Source: Pseudomonas jessenii (GTDB lineage Bacteria; Pseudomonadota; Gammaproteobacteria; Pseudomonadales; Pseudomonadaceae). Taken from it: 64,000 nt of DNA. Position numbers and translations under genes: made by a program. Where the stretch lies: NCBI RefSeq assembly GCF_002236115.1, contig NZ_NIWT01000002.1, positions 124,001 to 188,000 on the forward strand, read 5' to 3'. Every line of letters begins with the position of its first letter. Position 1 is the stretch's first letter. Positions 1 to 8,665 of the stretch are shown one piece after another. The notes below the pieces were generated by a model. It ran no database searches. It worked only from the letters and a program-made list of their open reading frames with translations, and was not told the origin of the DNA.

Positions 1-166
1 CGACCAGTTGCGTGGTGACCAGGGCGGCCAGCGCATTTTCCTGGGTGCCGAAGCGGGCGAGCAAAGCGGCTTGTTTCTCGGGAGAGAGGCGATTCCAGAT
101 CTCGATCATTTTCTCGGCGGTGCCGATCAGGACGCTGGCCTGCGCTTCGCTGAATTCATCGGTCAT
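1..166 (-). CDS. Small unknown protein, cut by the window edge
   Basis: The ATG is at 166-164 on the minus strand and the frame stays open to the left edge, giving at least 55 residues starting MTDEFSEAQASVL. The peptide is rich in Ala, Glu and Leu, has no membrane segment or signal peptide, and looks helical and soluble. I do not recognise the family. It follows the small ORF at 239-370 in the same direction, separated by a perfect 13-bp inverted repeat, so the two may form one transcript. The ribosome binding site is weak (ACGAGA). The ordered, acidic-amphipathic composition makes chance unlikely, but the C-terminus is outside the window. Confidence 0.6.
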   Translation of the reverse strand, partial: MTDEFSEAQASVLIGTAEKMIEIWNRLSPEKQAALLARFGTQENALAALVTTQLV

Positions 167-187
167 GGAAAGTTCTCGTTTCAGGCA

Positions 188-219
188 GTGTGGAAAGCGC
201 ATGGTAGCGCTTTCCACAC
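188..219. repeat. Perfect 13-bp inverted repeat (hairpin) between two small genes
   Basis: GTGTGGAAAGCGC (188-200) and its exact complement GCGCTTTCCACAC (207-219) flank the 6-base loop ATGGTA. On the minus strand no T-run follows, so it does not look like a simple Rho-independent terminator. It lies 22 bases before the start of the left-edge gene and may act as an intercistronic attenuator or mRNA-stability element. Confidence 0.7.
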
Positions 220-238
220 GGTCTGTACGGCGGGTGTT

Positions 239-370
239 TCAGTCTTCTCTGTCAGCCTGGCGGCTGTCAGTGGCTTCTTTCGGCTCGGGCTGTTGGGCTC
301 CGGCTTGCTGCGTGGGCGTCTGCTCAGGTACGTGCAGGCTTGGGAAGGGGAGATTAGGAATCTCGTGCAT
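239..370 (-). CDS. Small proline/glutamine-rich unknown protein (43 aa)
   Basis: The start ATG at 370-368 is preceded on the minus strand by a strong GAGGAG Shine-Dalgarno about eight bases away, and the frame ends with TGA at 241-239. The 43-residue product begins MHEIPNLPFPSLHV and ends in a hydrophilic tail rich in Pro, Gln, Glu and Asp with no membrane segment, so it is probably disordered and cytoplasmic. I do not recognise it. The good ribosome binding site and the same-strand neighbour 72 bases downstream support a real gene; its size keeps confidence moderate. Confidence 0.45.
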   Translation of the reverse strand: MHEIPNLPFPSLHVPEQTPTQQAGAQQPEPKEATDSRQADRED

Positions 371-532
371 GGTTGCGCTCCTCGCTAAGTCTGTTGATAG
401 ATCTGGTAGATCCGCGCTTTAAAAAAGCCTGGGCAGGATACAGCACTGAAAATGACAAACGGACTTTTATATCCATTTGTTTCGACGGATGGGGTTGTAT
501 AGACAGATAAGTAACAATTACGCAGAAGCAAA

Positions 533-623
533 TGTGGGAGCGAGCTTGCTCGCGATTGCGGAGTGTCATTCAACGATGATGTTGACTGATAGACCGCTAT
601 CGCGAGCAAGCTCGCTCCCACAG
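533..623. repeat. REPIN (inverted pair of REP sequences), TGTGGGAG subtype
   Basis: Two REP units of the type TGTGGGAGCGAGCTTGCTCG face each other (about 533-557 and 598-623) around a ~40-bp spacer. This is the usual REPIN design of fluorescent pseudomonads, mobilised in trans by RAYT transposases. It lies directly downstream of phhC and may serve as its transcript end or stabiliser. Its internal spacer resembles that of the REPIN at 57,197. Confidence 0.9.
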
Positions 624-644
624 GGGGATTGCAGTGCCCGAGGA

Positions 645-1838
645 TTACTTGCAGACGCTGGCAATCGCCTCGGCCAGCAAATCCAGGCGCGTGGCATCAA
701 TGCCGGCCACGTTGGCCCGGCCCGAGCTGACCATGTACACGCTGTGATGATCGCGCAGGTTCTTCACTTGCTCAGGCGACAGGCCGGTGTAGGAGAACAT
801 TCCGCGTTGCACGCCAATATGGGCAAAGCGCTCGCGCAAACCGTGAGGCTCCAGAGCTTCTACCAAACCGCTGCGCAGTTGGGCGATACGCAGGCGCATC
901 GCTTCAACTTCGTCGGCCCACAGGCGTTTCAGCTCTGGATCACCGAGGATGGTCGCTACAACGGCAGCGCCATGATCCGGCGGCGTCGACCAAAGGTTGC
1001 GGGCGATGTTGGCCAGTTGGCTGCGGATATCCACCAGCTTGTCGGCGGTTTTCGCGCAGACAATCAGCGCGCCGGTGCGGTCGCGGTAGAGGCCGAAGTT
1101 CTTTGAGCAGGAACTGGTGATCAGCAGTTCCGGCAACTCGGCGGCGAACAGCCGGGTCGACCAGGCATCCTGTTCCAGCCCATCGCCGAATCCTTGATAC
1201 GCGAAGTCGATCAGCGGCAGCAGTTCGCGACGGCGCACCACGTCCAGCACCCGTTGCCAGTCTTCCTGGGACAGGTCGAAACCGGTCGGGTTGTGGCAGC
1301 AGGCGTGCAGCAAGACCACGTCACCCTTGGGCGCTTCATTGAGCGCCGCCAGCATGCCGTCGATGTCGAGACGGTTGTCACTGCCCACGTACGGGTAGTG
1401 GCTGACCTTGACCTTGGCTGCCGCAAAAATCGTTTCGTGGATCGGCCAGGTCGGGTTGCTCAACCACACGCCACGCCCTGGCAGGCATTGGGCGATAAAG
1501 TCCGCGCTCAGGCGCAAAGCCCCAGTGCCGCCCGGAGTCTGGGTGGCGCCGGCGCGTTGTGCGCTGATCAGCTTCGAGTCGGCACCCAGCACCAGCTCAT
1601 TGATCGCTTTGCCGAACGCCGGTTCGCCGTGACCACCGATGTAGGTCTTGGTGGACTGGTGATCCACCAGGCGCTGCTCGGCAAGTTTCACCGACTCGAG
1701 AATCGGCGTCAGGCCCTGGGCGTCCTTGTAGACACCCACGCCCAAATCGAATTTGCGCGGGTTCGGGTCCTGCGCGTAGGCCTCCATCAGGCCCAGAATC
1801 GGGTCGCCAGGCACTCGACCGATGGCGTCGAAATGCAT
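645..1838 (-). CDS. phhC: Aromatic amino acid aminotransferase PhhC/TyrB
   Basis: This 397-aa fold-type I PLP enzyme transaminates tyrosine (and phenylalanine) with 2-oxoglutarate, giving 4-hydroxyphenylpyruvate for the homogentisate route. The PLP-binding lysine is K246 in the motif SSCSKNFGLYRDR; the N-P-T-G motif lies at 183-186 and the GTGALR stretch near 104-109. Length fits the aspartate/aromatic aminotransferase family. The start ATG overlaps the phhB stop by one base (TAATG), indicating translational coupling. It is the last gene of phhABC. AspC-type specificity cannot be excluded from sequence, but the operon context argues for aromatic substrates. Confidence 0.93.
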   Translation of the reverse strand: MHFDAIGRVPGDPILGLMEAYAQDPNPRKFDLGVGVYKDAQGLTPILESVKLAEQRLVDHQSTKTYIGGHGEPAFGKAINELVLGADSKLISAQRAGATQTPGGTGALRLSADFIAQCLPGRGVWLSNPTWPIHETIFAAAKVKVSHYPYVGSDNRLDIDGMLAALNEAPKGDVVLLHACCHNPTGFDLSQEDWQRVLDVVRRRELLPLIDFAYQGFGDGLEQDAWSTRLFAAELPELLITSSCSKNFGLYRDRTGALIVCAKTADKLVDIRSQLANIARNLWSTPPDHGAAVVATILGDPELKRLWADEVEAMRLRIAQLRSGLVEALEPHGLRERFAHIGVQRGMFSYTGLSPEQVKNLRDHHSVYMVSSGRANVAGIDATRLDLLAEAIASVCK

Positions 1839-2194
1839 TACTTGCGCCCCTCAGCGTCCTTCGCCACTTCGTCAGTGCGCGCGGCCATGATGAAATCGTT
1901 GCGGTGCAGGCCCTTGATCGAGTGGCTCCACCAGGTCACGGTCACTTTGCCCCACTCGGTCAGCAGGCCCGGGTGATGGCCTTCGGCCTCGGAGATTTCG
2001 CCGACGGCGTTGGTGAACGCCAGGGCGTGCTTGAAGTTCTTGAACAGGAAGACCTTTTCCAGCTGCATGACGCTGTCACGTACTTCGATGTTCCAGTCCG
2101 GGATCTGCTTGATCAGGATCGGCAGTTCTTCGTCGCTGACTTGTGGGGCGTCGGCGCGGCAGGCTTCGCAATGGGCTTGGTTCAAAGTGGACAT
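1838..2194 (-). CDS. phhB: Pterin-4a-carbinolamine dehydratase PhhB
   Basis: A 118-aa enzyme that dehydrates 4a-hydroxytetrahydrobiopterin, regenerating the pterin cofactor used by PhhA; family members can also affect phhA expression. The signature EAEGHHPGL with H73-H74 and a downstream tryptophan is the conserved active-site motif. I chose the ATG at 2,194 ([12 protein letters not shown]), preceded by AGGAAA, rather than an upstream in-frame start, because it gives the usual family length of about 118. It lies between phhA and phhC and overlaps phhC by one base. Confidence 0.95.
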   Translation of the reverse strand: MSTLNQAHCEACRADAPQVSDEELPILIKQIPDWNIEVRDSVMQLEKVFLFKNFKHALAFTNAVGEISEAEGHHPGLLTEWGKVTVTWWSHSIKGLHRNDFIMAARTDEVAKDAEGRK

Positions 2195-2299
2195 GGTGTG
2201 TTTCCTGTAATCGAGTGTTTTTATATCGGTCGACAGTGCCGTCACGCTAAACCAAAGCGACGGTGACTGACAGACTCACTTGTCAGTAAAAGTCGCGGT

Positions 2300-3085
2300 T
2301 CACGCGGCCTTTGGCGGAAATTTCGGCGTGTGCAGACCCATCTGCATCGCTTGCTTGACCATGCCCATGATGTCTTCGTGGGCCAGGTCGAACAGGCGCT
2401 TGAGGTTCGGCAGAACGAAATACAGGGGTTGCAGGATGTCGATGCGGTAAGGCGTGCGCATGCATTCCAGCGGGTCGAAGGCTTGGTGTTCAGGCTCGTT
2501 CGACAGGCTGTAGACGGTCTCTTTCGGCGAGGACAGGATGCCACCGCCGTAGATGCGCTGGCCTTGCGGGGTGTCGAGCAGGCCGAACTCGATGGTCATC
2601 CAGTACAGGCGCGCCAGGTACACGCGTTCTTCCTTGGACGCCTTGAGGCCGAGCTTGCCGTAGGTGTGGGTGAATTCGGCGAACCACGGGTTGGTCAGCA
2701 GCGGGCAGTGACCGAAGATCTCGTGGAAAATGTCCGGCTCTTGCAGGTAGTCCAGTTCTTCGCGGGTACGAATAAAGGTCGCCACCGGAAACTGCTTGCT
2801 GGCCAGCAATTCGAAAAAGGTCTGGAAGGGAATCAGTGCGGGAACCCGGGCAACCTGCCAGCCGGTGGTTTCAGCGAGGACCTTGTTGATTTCGCCGAGT
2901 TGAGGAATGCGGTCGTGGGGCAGACCGAGTTTTTCGATACCGTCCAGGTACTCCTGGCACGCACGCCCTTCGATCACTTTCAGTTGACGAGTGATCAGCG
3001 TGTTCCACACCGCGTGTTCTTCGGCGGGGTAGTCGATAAAACCTTGCGCATCGGGCTCGCGAGCCACGTATTGCGTCTGCTTCAT
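2300..3085 (-). CDS. phhA: Phenylalanine 4-monooxygenase PhhA
   Basis: A 261-aa non-haem iron, tetrahydropterin-dependent hydroxylase converting L-phenylalanine to L-tyrosine in the cytoplasm. The iron ligands are visible as H121 and H126 in HEIFGHCPLL and E166 in YWMTIEFGLL. It consists of the catalytic domain only, as in bacterial enzymes, with the expected length. A good AGGAGAG ribosome binding site precedes the ATG. It is the first gene of phhABC and is divergent from phhR, which is expected to activate it when phenylalanine or tyrosine is present. Confidence 0.97.
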   Translation of the reverse strand: MKQTQYVAREPDAQGFIDYPAEEHAVWNTLITRQLKVIEGRACQEYLDGIEKLGLPHDRIPQLGEINKVLAETTGWQVARVPALIPFQTFFELLASKQFPVATFIRTREELDYLQEPDIFHEIFGHCPLLTNPWFAEFTHTYGKLGLKASKEERVYLARLYWMTIEFGLLDTPQGQRIYGGGILSSPKETVYSLSNEPEHQAFDPLECMRTPYRIDILQPLYFVLPNLKRLFDLAHEDIMGMVKQAMQMGLHTPKFPPKAA

Positions 3086-3206
3086 GCTGCTCTCCTGCTA
3101 GGGGGATTCGTTCTTGTTATGTACTGCTATGGACCTAGAAATACCTCAAGAATTGCGCTGTTGCAGCAGGTGACTCTGGTAATTCGCAGGAAGATTTACC
3201 GTTTTT

Positions 3207-3224
3207 CGTAAATTTTTCGTTACG
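3207..3224. promoter_or_regulatory. Candidate PhhR/TyrR box in the phhA-phhR intergenic region
   Basis: CGTAAA-TTTTTC-GTTACG fits the TyrR-family consensus TGTAAA-N6-TTTACA with 5/6 and 4/6 matching arm positions and the correct 6-base spacer. It lies about 120 bases upstream of phhA, divergent from phhR. An overlapping inverted repeat ATTTAC-N8-GTAAAT (3,194-3,213) is also present. The 384-base gap from 3,086 to 3,469 otherwise holds only this region and the REPIN at 3,332-3,430. Confidence 0.5.
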
Positions 3225-3331
3225 GATTAACTGCTGTGGCGCAGATGTTGAGTTTTTCGGGTTTGAAAAACATCGTACCTGTCACATAATCTTGACGACT
3301 ATCTGAGCACCTCAGCAGAAAAATAATCCCC

Positions 3332-3430
3332 GTAGGAGCGAGCCTGCTCGCGATGGACGTAAACGAAAACGCGTTCATCCTGAATAAACGCGTTGCGCTC
3401 GACTCCATCGCGAGCAGGCTCGCTCCTACA
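3332..3430. repeat. REPIN in the phhR leader, GTAGGAG subtype
   Basis: Two inverted REP units (3,332-3,356 and 3,405-3,430) of the form GTAGGAGCGAGCCTGCTCGC surround a ~48-bp spacer. The element ends only 39 bases before the phhR start codon, so unless a promoter lies in those 39 bases it is transcribed as part of the phhR 5' untranslated region. Confidence 0.9.
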
Positions 3431-3469
3431 GGTTACGCACCCCATTCATCGTTTTTTCGGGCCTTTTAT

Positions 3470-5029
3470 ATGCGTATCAAAGTCCACTGCCAGAACCGCA
3501 TCGGCATCCTGCGCGACATTCTCAACCTGTTGGTGGAGTACGGGATCAACGTGGCCCGCGGTGAGGTGGGCGGTGAGCATGGCAATGCCATCTACCTGCA
3601 TTGCCCAAACCTGATCAACATTCAGTTCCAGGCCTTGCGTCCGAAATTCGAAGCGATTGCCGGGGTCTTTGGCGTCAAGCGTGTAGGGCTGATGCCCAGC
3701 GAGCGTCGGCACATGGAACTCAATGCACTGCTCGGTGCGCTGGAGTTTCCGGTGCTGTCGATCGACATGGGCGGTTCCATTGTCGCGGCCAACCGTGCGG
3801 CGGCGCAGTTGCTCGGGGTGCGCGTCGACGAGGTGCCGGGGATTCCCCTGTCGCGGTATGCCGAGGATTTCGATTTGCCGGAACTGGTGCGCGCCAACAA
3901 GTCGCGGATCAACGGGCTGCGGGTCAAGGTCAAGGGGGATGTGTTCCTGGCCGACATCGCGCCGCTGCAATCGGAGCATGACGACAGCGAGGCCATGGCC
4001 GGTGCGGTGCTGACATTGCACCGCGCCGACCGGGTGGGCGAGCGCATCTACAACGTGCGCAAGCAGGAATTGCGCGGCTTCGACAGCATCTTCCAAAGCT
4101 CGAAAGTCATGGCCGCCGTGGTGCGCGAAGCGCGGCGCATGGCGCCATTGGATGCACCGCTGTTGATAGAAGGGGAAACCGGCACCGGCAAAGAGTTGCT
4201 GGCGCGGGCCTGCCACTTGGCCAGTCCTCGAGGGCAGTCGCCGTTGATGGCGCTCAATTGCGCCGGTCTGCCGGAGTCCATGGCCGAGACGGAATTGTTC
4301 GGTTACGGCCCGGGTGCCTTTGAAGGGGCGCGGGCCGAAGGCAAGCTCGGGCTGCTGGAACTGACGGCGGGCGGCACGCTGTTTCTCGATGGCGTCGGGG
4401 AAATGAGCCCGCGCTTGCAGGTGAAATTGCTGCGTTTTTTGCAGGACGGTTGCTTCCGTCGTGTGGGCAGTGATGAAGAGGTCTACCTCGACGTGCGAGT
4501 GATCTGCGCGACCCAGGTCGACCTGTCCGAATTGTGCGCTCGCGGTGAGTTCCGCCAGGACCTCTACCACCGCTTGAATGTGTTGTCGCTGCACATCCCG
4601 CCGTTGCGCGAATGCCTCGACGGCTTGACGCCGCTGGTGGAGCACTTCCTCGATCAGGCCAGTCGGCAGATCGGCTGCTCGTTGCCAAAGCTGGCGCCGG
4701 CGGCCATGGAGCGGCTCAGCCATTACCATTGGCCGGGTAACGTGCGGCAACTGGAGAATGTGCTATTCCAGGCGGTTTCCCTATGCGACGGCGGCACGGT
4801 CAAGGCCGAGCATATTCGTCTGCCGGATTATGGCGTGCGTCAGCCCCTTGGCGATTTTTCGCTGGAGGGTGGGTTGGACGAGATCGTCGGGCGTTTCGAG
4901 AAGGCGGTGCTGGAACGGCTTTATTCGGAACATGCCAGCAGCCGATTGCTCGGCAAGCGACTGGGTGTTTCCCACACAACGATTGCCAACAAGTTGCGTG
5001 AATATGAAATAGGCAAACTGGAGCGTTAA
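3470..5029 (+). CDS. phhR: PhhR, TyrR-family transcriptional regulator of aromatic amino acid catabolism
   Basis: A 519-aa regulator with an N-terminal ACT domain (about 1-70, MRIKVHCQNRIGIL), a PAS domain (about 80-140), an AAA+ domain and a C-terminal Fis-type helix-turn-helix. Walker A GETGTGKE is at 235-242 and Walker B LFLDGVGE near 304-311. The loop that contacts sigma54 in enhancer-binding proteins reads GAFEGA (282-287) instead of GAFTGA, in line with TyrR-type proteins that work with sigma70. The start at 3,470 gives the expected family length; the longer frame merely reads back through the REPIN. It probably senses Phe/Tyr and activates phhABC. Confidence 0.95.
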   Translation: MRIKVHCQNRIGILRDILNLLVEYGINVARGEVGGEHGNAIYLHCPNLINIQFQALRPKFEAIAGVFGVKRVGLMPSERRHMELNALLGALEFPVLSIDMGGSIVAANRAAAQLLGVRVDEVPGIPLSRYAEDFDLPELVRANKSRINGLRVKVKGDVFLADIAPLQSEHDDSEAMAGAVLTLHRADRVGERIYNVRKQELRGFDSIFQSSKVMAAVVREARRMAPLDAPLLIEGETGTGKELLARACHLASPRGQSPLMALNCAGLPESMAETELFGYGPGAFEGARAEGKLGLLELTAGGTLFLDGVGEMSPRLQVKLLRFLQDGCFRRVGSDEEVYLDVRVICATQVDLSELCARGEFRQDLYHRLNVLSLHIPPLRECLDGLTPLVEHFLDQASRQIGCSLPKLAPAAMERLSHYHWPGNVRQLENVLFQAVSLCDGGTVKAEHIRLPDYGVRQPLGDFSLEGGLDEIVGRFEKAVLERLYSEHASSRLLGKRLGVSHTTIANKLREYEIGKLER

Positions 5030-5115
5030 AAACTCACTCAAATAAAATCTCTTCTCGAGTGTCAATATTTATCCAGTGCTGTCAGTTCGCATTTAAGGCG
5101 CTAAAGCTTCTGCTA

Positions 5116-5129
5116 TTGATCTGAATCAT
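5116..5129. promoter_or_regulatory. ANR/FNR-type box upstream of napE
   Basis: TTGAT-CTGA-ATCAT matches the ANR/FNR consensus TTGAT-N4-ATCAA at 9 of 10 defined positions. Its centre lies about 64 bases before the napE start. A weak -10 (TAGGCT, 5,152-5,157) sits at a distance consistent with class II activation. This predicts low-oxygen induction of the nap operon by ANR or DNR. Confidence 0.6.
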
Positions 5130-5186
5130 GGAACTTATAGAGGAAGCCATCTAGGCTCCTCTCAAAGTTTGGCAGGAGTGCTGACC

Positions 5187-5354
5187 ATGCCATCAATGGA
5201 TGACTCTACCCAGCGAGTTCGCAAAGAAACTCGCCTCTTCTATTTCCTGATCATTGTTCTGTTTCCACTGTTATCGGTGGCGATAGTCGGTGGTTACGGT
5301 TTTTTTGTCTGGTTCCTGCAAATGCTCCTCGGTCCGCCAGGCCCCCCCAACTGA
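5187..5354 (+). CDS. napE: NapE, small membrane component of periplasmic nitrate reductase
   Basis: A 55-aa protein with a charged N-terminus followed by one long transmembrane helix (about residues 16-44, LFYFLIIVLFPLLSVAIVGG) and a Pro-rich end. This matches NapE, an inner-membrane accessory of the Nap complex whose exact role is unsettled. I chose the ATG at 5,187 because the GGCAGGAG Shine-Dalgarno lies directly in front; an upstream in-frame start would include it. First gene of napEDABC, 37 bases before napD. Confidence 0.88.
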   Translation: MPSMDDSTQRVRKETRLFYFLIIVLFPLLSVAIVGGYGFFVWFLQMLLGPPGPPN

Positions 5355-5391
5355 TCGCCATCTATCTCTATTTCAGCGGGGAGTACGGGAC

Positions 5392-5658
5392 ATGGGAAAG
5401 ACGCTGCACATTGCCAGTCTGGTGGTACATGCCCGTCCGGCCCTGTTCGAGGCGGTGAAAGCCAACCTGCGTTTGCTCAAGGGTGTTGAACTTCATCAGG
5501 AAAGCCCTGCCGGCAAACTGGTGGTTGTGCTGGAAACCGATCACGAAAGCCAGATTCTTCAGCGAATCGATCAGATCAATCGCTTGCCAGGCGTGCTCAA
5601 TGCCGCCCTGGTTTATCACGAGATTCTCGATGTAACGGGAGAAAGCACATGCCTATGA
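5392..5658 (+). CDS. napD: NapD, chaperone for NapA
   Basis: An 88-aa cytoplasmic chaperone that binds the Tat signal peptide of NapA and delays export until the cofactor is inserted. The small ferredoxin-like fold is recognisable from [16 protein letters not shown] and the central [10 protein letters not shown] strand. The start at 5,392 was preferred over an upstream in-frame candidate because it gives the family length and follows a GGGGAG motif. The last ten bases overlap napA, suggesting coupled translation of chaperone and client. A napF gene, often found between napE and napD, is absent. Confidence 0.92.
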   Translation: MGKTLHIASLVVHARPALFEAVKANLRLLKGVELHQESPAGKLVVVLETDHESQILQRIDQINRLPGVLNAALVYHEILDVTGESTCL

Positions 5659-8153
5659 CGCGGCGAGAGTTTGTCAAAGCCCAGGCTGCCGGGATCGCGG
5701 CAGCGGCTGCGGGCCTCCCGGTCTTTACCTCTGCCAGCAACCTGATTACCGAACAAGACATGGTCGCCCTGGACTGGAACAAGGCGCCCTGTCGTTTTTG
5801 CGGCACCGGTTGCAGCGTCATGGTGGCGACCAAGGACAACAGGGTTGTTGCAACCCACGGCGACGTAAAAGCCGAGGTCAATCGCGGGTTGAACTGCGTC
5901 AAAGGCTACTTTCTATCCAAGATCATGTACGGCGTTGATCGGCTGACTCAGCCACTGTTGCGCATGACCAATGGGCAATATGACAAACAAGGCGAGTTTC
6001 ACCCGGTGTCCTGGAAACAGGCGTTCGATGTGATGGAGTTGAAGTACAAGGAGGCGCTGAAGAACAAGGGCGGGGAGTCTATCGCCATGTTCGGTTCCGG
6101 ACAGTGGACGATCTGGGAAGGGTACGCGGCCAACAAATTGATGAAGGCGGGGTTTCGCTCGAACAACATCGATCCCAATGCACGCCATTGCATGGCCTCG
6201 GCGGTCATGGGCTTTATGCGCACGTTCGGTATCGATGAGCCAATGGGCTGTTATGACGATATCGAAGTCACCGATGCATTCGTCTTGTGGGGTTCGAACA
6301 TGGCGGAAATGCATCCGATTCTGTGGAGTCGGGTCACTGATCGCCGTCTAAGCCAGCCGAATGTGAAAGTGGCCGTGCTCTCTACTTTCGAACATCGCAG
6401 TTTTGAACTGGCCGACATTCCGATGGTGTTCAAGCCGCAGACTGACCTGCTCATTCTCAACTACATCGCCAATCACATCATTGAAAGCGGTTCGGTCAAC
6501 AAAGACTTCGTCAGCAAACACACCAAGTTCGCCAAAGGCACGGATGACATCGGCTACGGTTTGCGTGCCGATAATCCGCTGGAGATGAAAGCCAAAAATG
6601 CCGACAAGGCGAACACCTGGACCGACATCGACTTCGAGCAATTCGCCGCTTTTGTAAAACCCTACACCCTTGAGCGCACGGCGAAAGAAACCGGTGTGCC
6701 GGCCGAGCGCCTCAAGGCATTGGCCGAACTGTACGCCGACCCCAAGCGCAAGGTGGTTTCGTTCTGGACCATGGGCTTCAACCAGCACACCCGGGGTGTG
6801 TGGGCCAACAACCTGATCTACAACATTCACCTGCTGACCGGGAAAATCAGCGAGCCGGGCAACAGTCCGTTCTCCCTGACGGGCCAGCCTTCGGCCTGCG
6901 GGACGGCACGTGAAGTGGGCACGTTCTCCCATCGTTTGCCGGCCGACCTGGTGGTCACCAATCCGGCGCACCGCGCCACCGCGGAAAAAATCTGGAAGCT
7001 CCCGGCGGGCACTATCAAGGAAAAGGTCGGGTTCCATGCCGTGCAGCAGAGTCGCATGCTCAAGGACGGCGTGCTCAATGTGTATTGGACGATGGCCAGC
7101 AACAACATGCAGGCCGGGCCCAACATCATGCAGGAAGTGCTGCCGGGGTGGCGCAACCCCGAGAACTTCGTGGTGGTGTCGGATGTGTATCCCACCGTCT
7201 CGGCACAGGCGGCCGATCTGATTTTGCCGACGGCGATGTGGGTCGAGAAAGAAGGCGCTTACGGCAACGCGGAGCGGCGTACGCAGTTCTGGCATCAACT
7301 GGTCTCGGCGCCGGGTGACGCCAAGTCGGACCTTTGGCAATTGGTCGAGTTTTCCAAGCGCTTTAAAACCGACGAGGTCTGGCCGCAGGAACTGTTGGAC
7401 GGCTCACCGCAATACAAGGGCAAGACCCTGTATGAGGTGCTGTTCAAGAATGGCCAGGTCGATCAGTTCCCTGTTGAACAAATGGCGGCGGGCTATCAGA
7501 ACGACGAAGCCCGGGATTTCGGTTTCTACCTGCAAAAAGGCCTGTTCGAAGAATATGCCCAGTTCGGCCGTGGACATGGTCATGACTTGGCACCCTTTGA
7601 TCGTTATCACTCCGAGCGCGGGTTGCGCTGGCCTGTCGTCGAAGGCAAGGAAACGCTTTGGCGCTTCCGCGAAGGTTACGACCCGTATGTCGAGAAGGGC
7701 AGTGGCGTGCAGTTCTACGGCTACCCCGATAAGAAGGCAATCATCTTCGCGCTGCCTTACGAGCCTCCAGCGGAAGCCCCGGACGCGGACTTCCCGTTCT
7801 GGTTGAGCACCGGTCGGGTGCTTGAGCATTGGCACACCGGGACTATGACCCAGCGTGTCGAAGAACTTTATAAAGCGGTCCCCGATGCGCTGGTCTACAT
7901 GCACCCGGCCGATGCCAAGGCCTTGAATGCCCGGCGTGGCAGCGAAGTAAAACTGATCAGTCGGCGCGGCGAGATGCGTGCACGGATTGAAACCCGGGGG
8001 CGCAACAAGCCGCCCCAAGGCCTGGTGTTCGTGCCGTTTTTCGATGCCAACAAGCTGATCAACAAAGTCACGCTTGATGCGACGGACCCGATCTCCAAAC
8101 AGACCGATTACAAGAAATGCGCGATCAGGATTGAGTTGATCAAGACGGCATAA
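5649..8153 (+). CDS. napA: NapA, periplasmic nitrate reductase catalytic subunit
   Basis: An 834-aa molybdoenzyme that reduces nitrate to nitrite in the periplasm. A twin-arginine signal (TRREFVK, residues 4-10) followed by an alanine-rich segment directs Tat export. The [4Fe-4S] ligands are C48, C51, C55 and C83, and the molybdenum ligand is C181 in [11 protein letters not shown]. The molybdopterin-dinucleotide-binding domain fills the C-terminal third, and the length is typical of NapA. Electrons come from NapC through NapB. The start overlaps napD by ten bases. Confidence 0.98.
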   Translation: MPMTRREFVKAQAAGIAAAAAGLPVFTSASNLITEQDMVALDWNKAPCRFCGTGCSVMVATKDNRVVATHGDVKAEVNRGLNCVKGYFLSKIMYGVDRLTQPLLRMTNGQYDKQGEFHPVSWKQAFDVMELKYKEALKNKGGESIAMFGSGQWTIWEGYAANKLMKAGFRSNNIDPNARHCMASAVMGFMRTFGIDEPMGCYDDIEVTDAFVLWGSNMAEMHPILWSRVTDRRLSQPNVKVAVLSTFEHRSFELADIPMVFKPQTDLLILNYIANHIIESGSVNKDFVSKHTKFAKGTDDIGYGLRADNPLEMKAKNADKANTWTDIDFEQFAAFVKPYTLERTAKETGVPAERLKALAELYADPKRKVVSFWTMGFNQHTRGVWANNLIYNIHLLTGKISEPGNSPFSLTGQPSACGTAREVGTFSHRLPADLVVTNPAHRATAEKIWKLPAGTIKEKVGFHAVQQSRMLKDGVLNVYWTMASNNMQAGPNIMQEVLPGWRNPENFVVVSDVYPTVSAQAADLILPTAMWVEKEGAYGNAERRTQFWHQLVSAPGDAKSDLWQLVEFSKRFKTDEVWPQELLDGSPQYKGKTLYEVLFKNGQVDQFPVEQMAAGYQNDEARDFGFYLQKGLFEEYAQFGRGHGHDLAPFDRYHSERGLRWPVVEGKETLWRFREGYDPYVEKGSGVQFYGYPDKKAIIFALPYEPPAEAPDADFPFWLSTGRVLEHWHTGTMTQRVEELYKAVPDALVYMHPADAKALNARRGSEVKLISRRGEMRARIETRGRNKPPQGLVFVPFFDANKLINKVTLDATDPISKQTDYKKCAIRIELIKTA

Positions 8154-8164
8154 GGAGAGCTTTC

Positions 8165-8656
8165 ATGAATTATCGTTCGCTGTCCTTGCTTGTCATGCTG
8201 CTGATGTGGCTGCCCGCGACATTTGCGGCAGAACCCGGTTACCCACTGGATGCGCCGGCACCGGATGGGCGGCGAGTCGGCGGGACCCTGACCCAGGAGC
8301 TGCCGGCACCGCCCATTGCCGAAGACGAGAACAAGGACCTCAAGCGTGAGCGCAATTACCCCGATCAACCGCCCACCATACCCCACAGCATTCGCGGGTA
8401 TGCCATCGACATGAACAGCAACAAGTGCCTGACCTGCCACAGTCGCGCCAACAGTGCGCGTACCCAGGCGCCGATGATCAGCATCACTCACTACATGGAC
8501 CGCGACGGCCAGGCATTGGCGGCGGTGTCGCCGCGCCGATACTTCTGCAACCAGTGTCACGTGCCGCAAAAGGATGTGAAGCCACTGGTGAGCAACAGCT
8601 TCAAGAACATCGACCAGGTCTTGCAAGACGAAATCAACCACCAGCCGAAACCTTGA
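8165..8656 (+). CDS. napB: NapB, dihaem cytochrome c subunit
   Basis: A 163-aa periplasmic electron-transfer subunit of nitrate reductase. A Sec signal peptide ends near residue 22 (TFAAEPGY). Two haem c motifs are present: C88-LT-C91-H92 and C128-NQ-C131-H132; conserved histidines upstream (for example in TIPHSIRGY) can supply distal ligands. It follows napA by eleven bases and precedes napC by nine. Confidence 0.97.
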   Translation: MNYRSLSLLVMLLMWLPATFAAEPGYPLDAPAPDGRRVGGTLTQELPAPPIAEDENKDLKRERNYPDQPPTIPHSIRGYAIDMNSNKCLTCHSRANSARTQAPMISITHYMDRDGQALAAVSPRRYFCNQCHVPQKDVKPLVSNSFKNIDQVLQDEINHQPKP

Positions 8657-8665
8657 GGAAAGGCC

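Noticed and set aside
477..1106. Plus-strand open frame over the REPIN and the phhC 3' end
   Set aside because: It starts in a repeat and runs antisense to a well-supported aminotransferase.
3446..4750. Long open frame antisense to phhR (434 codons)
   Set aside because: It is a shadow of a high-GC coding gene: composition is His/Arg/Gln-rich, no family is recognisable and the sense frame is a complete PhhR.
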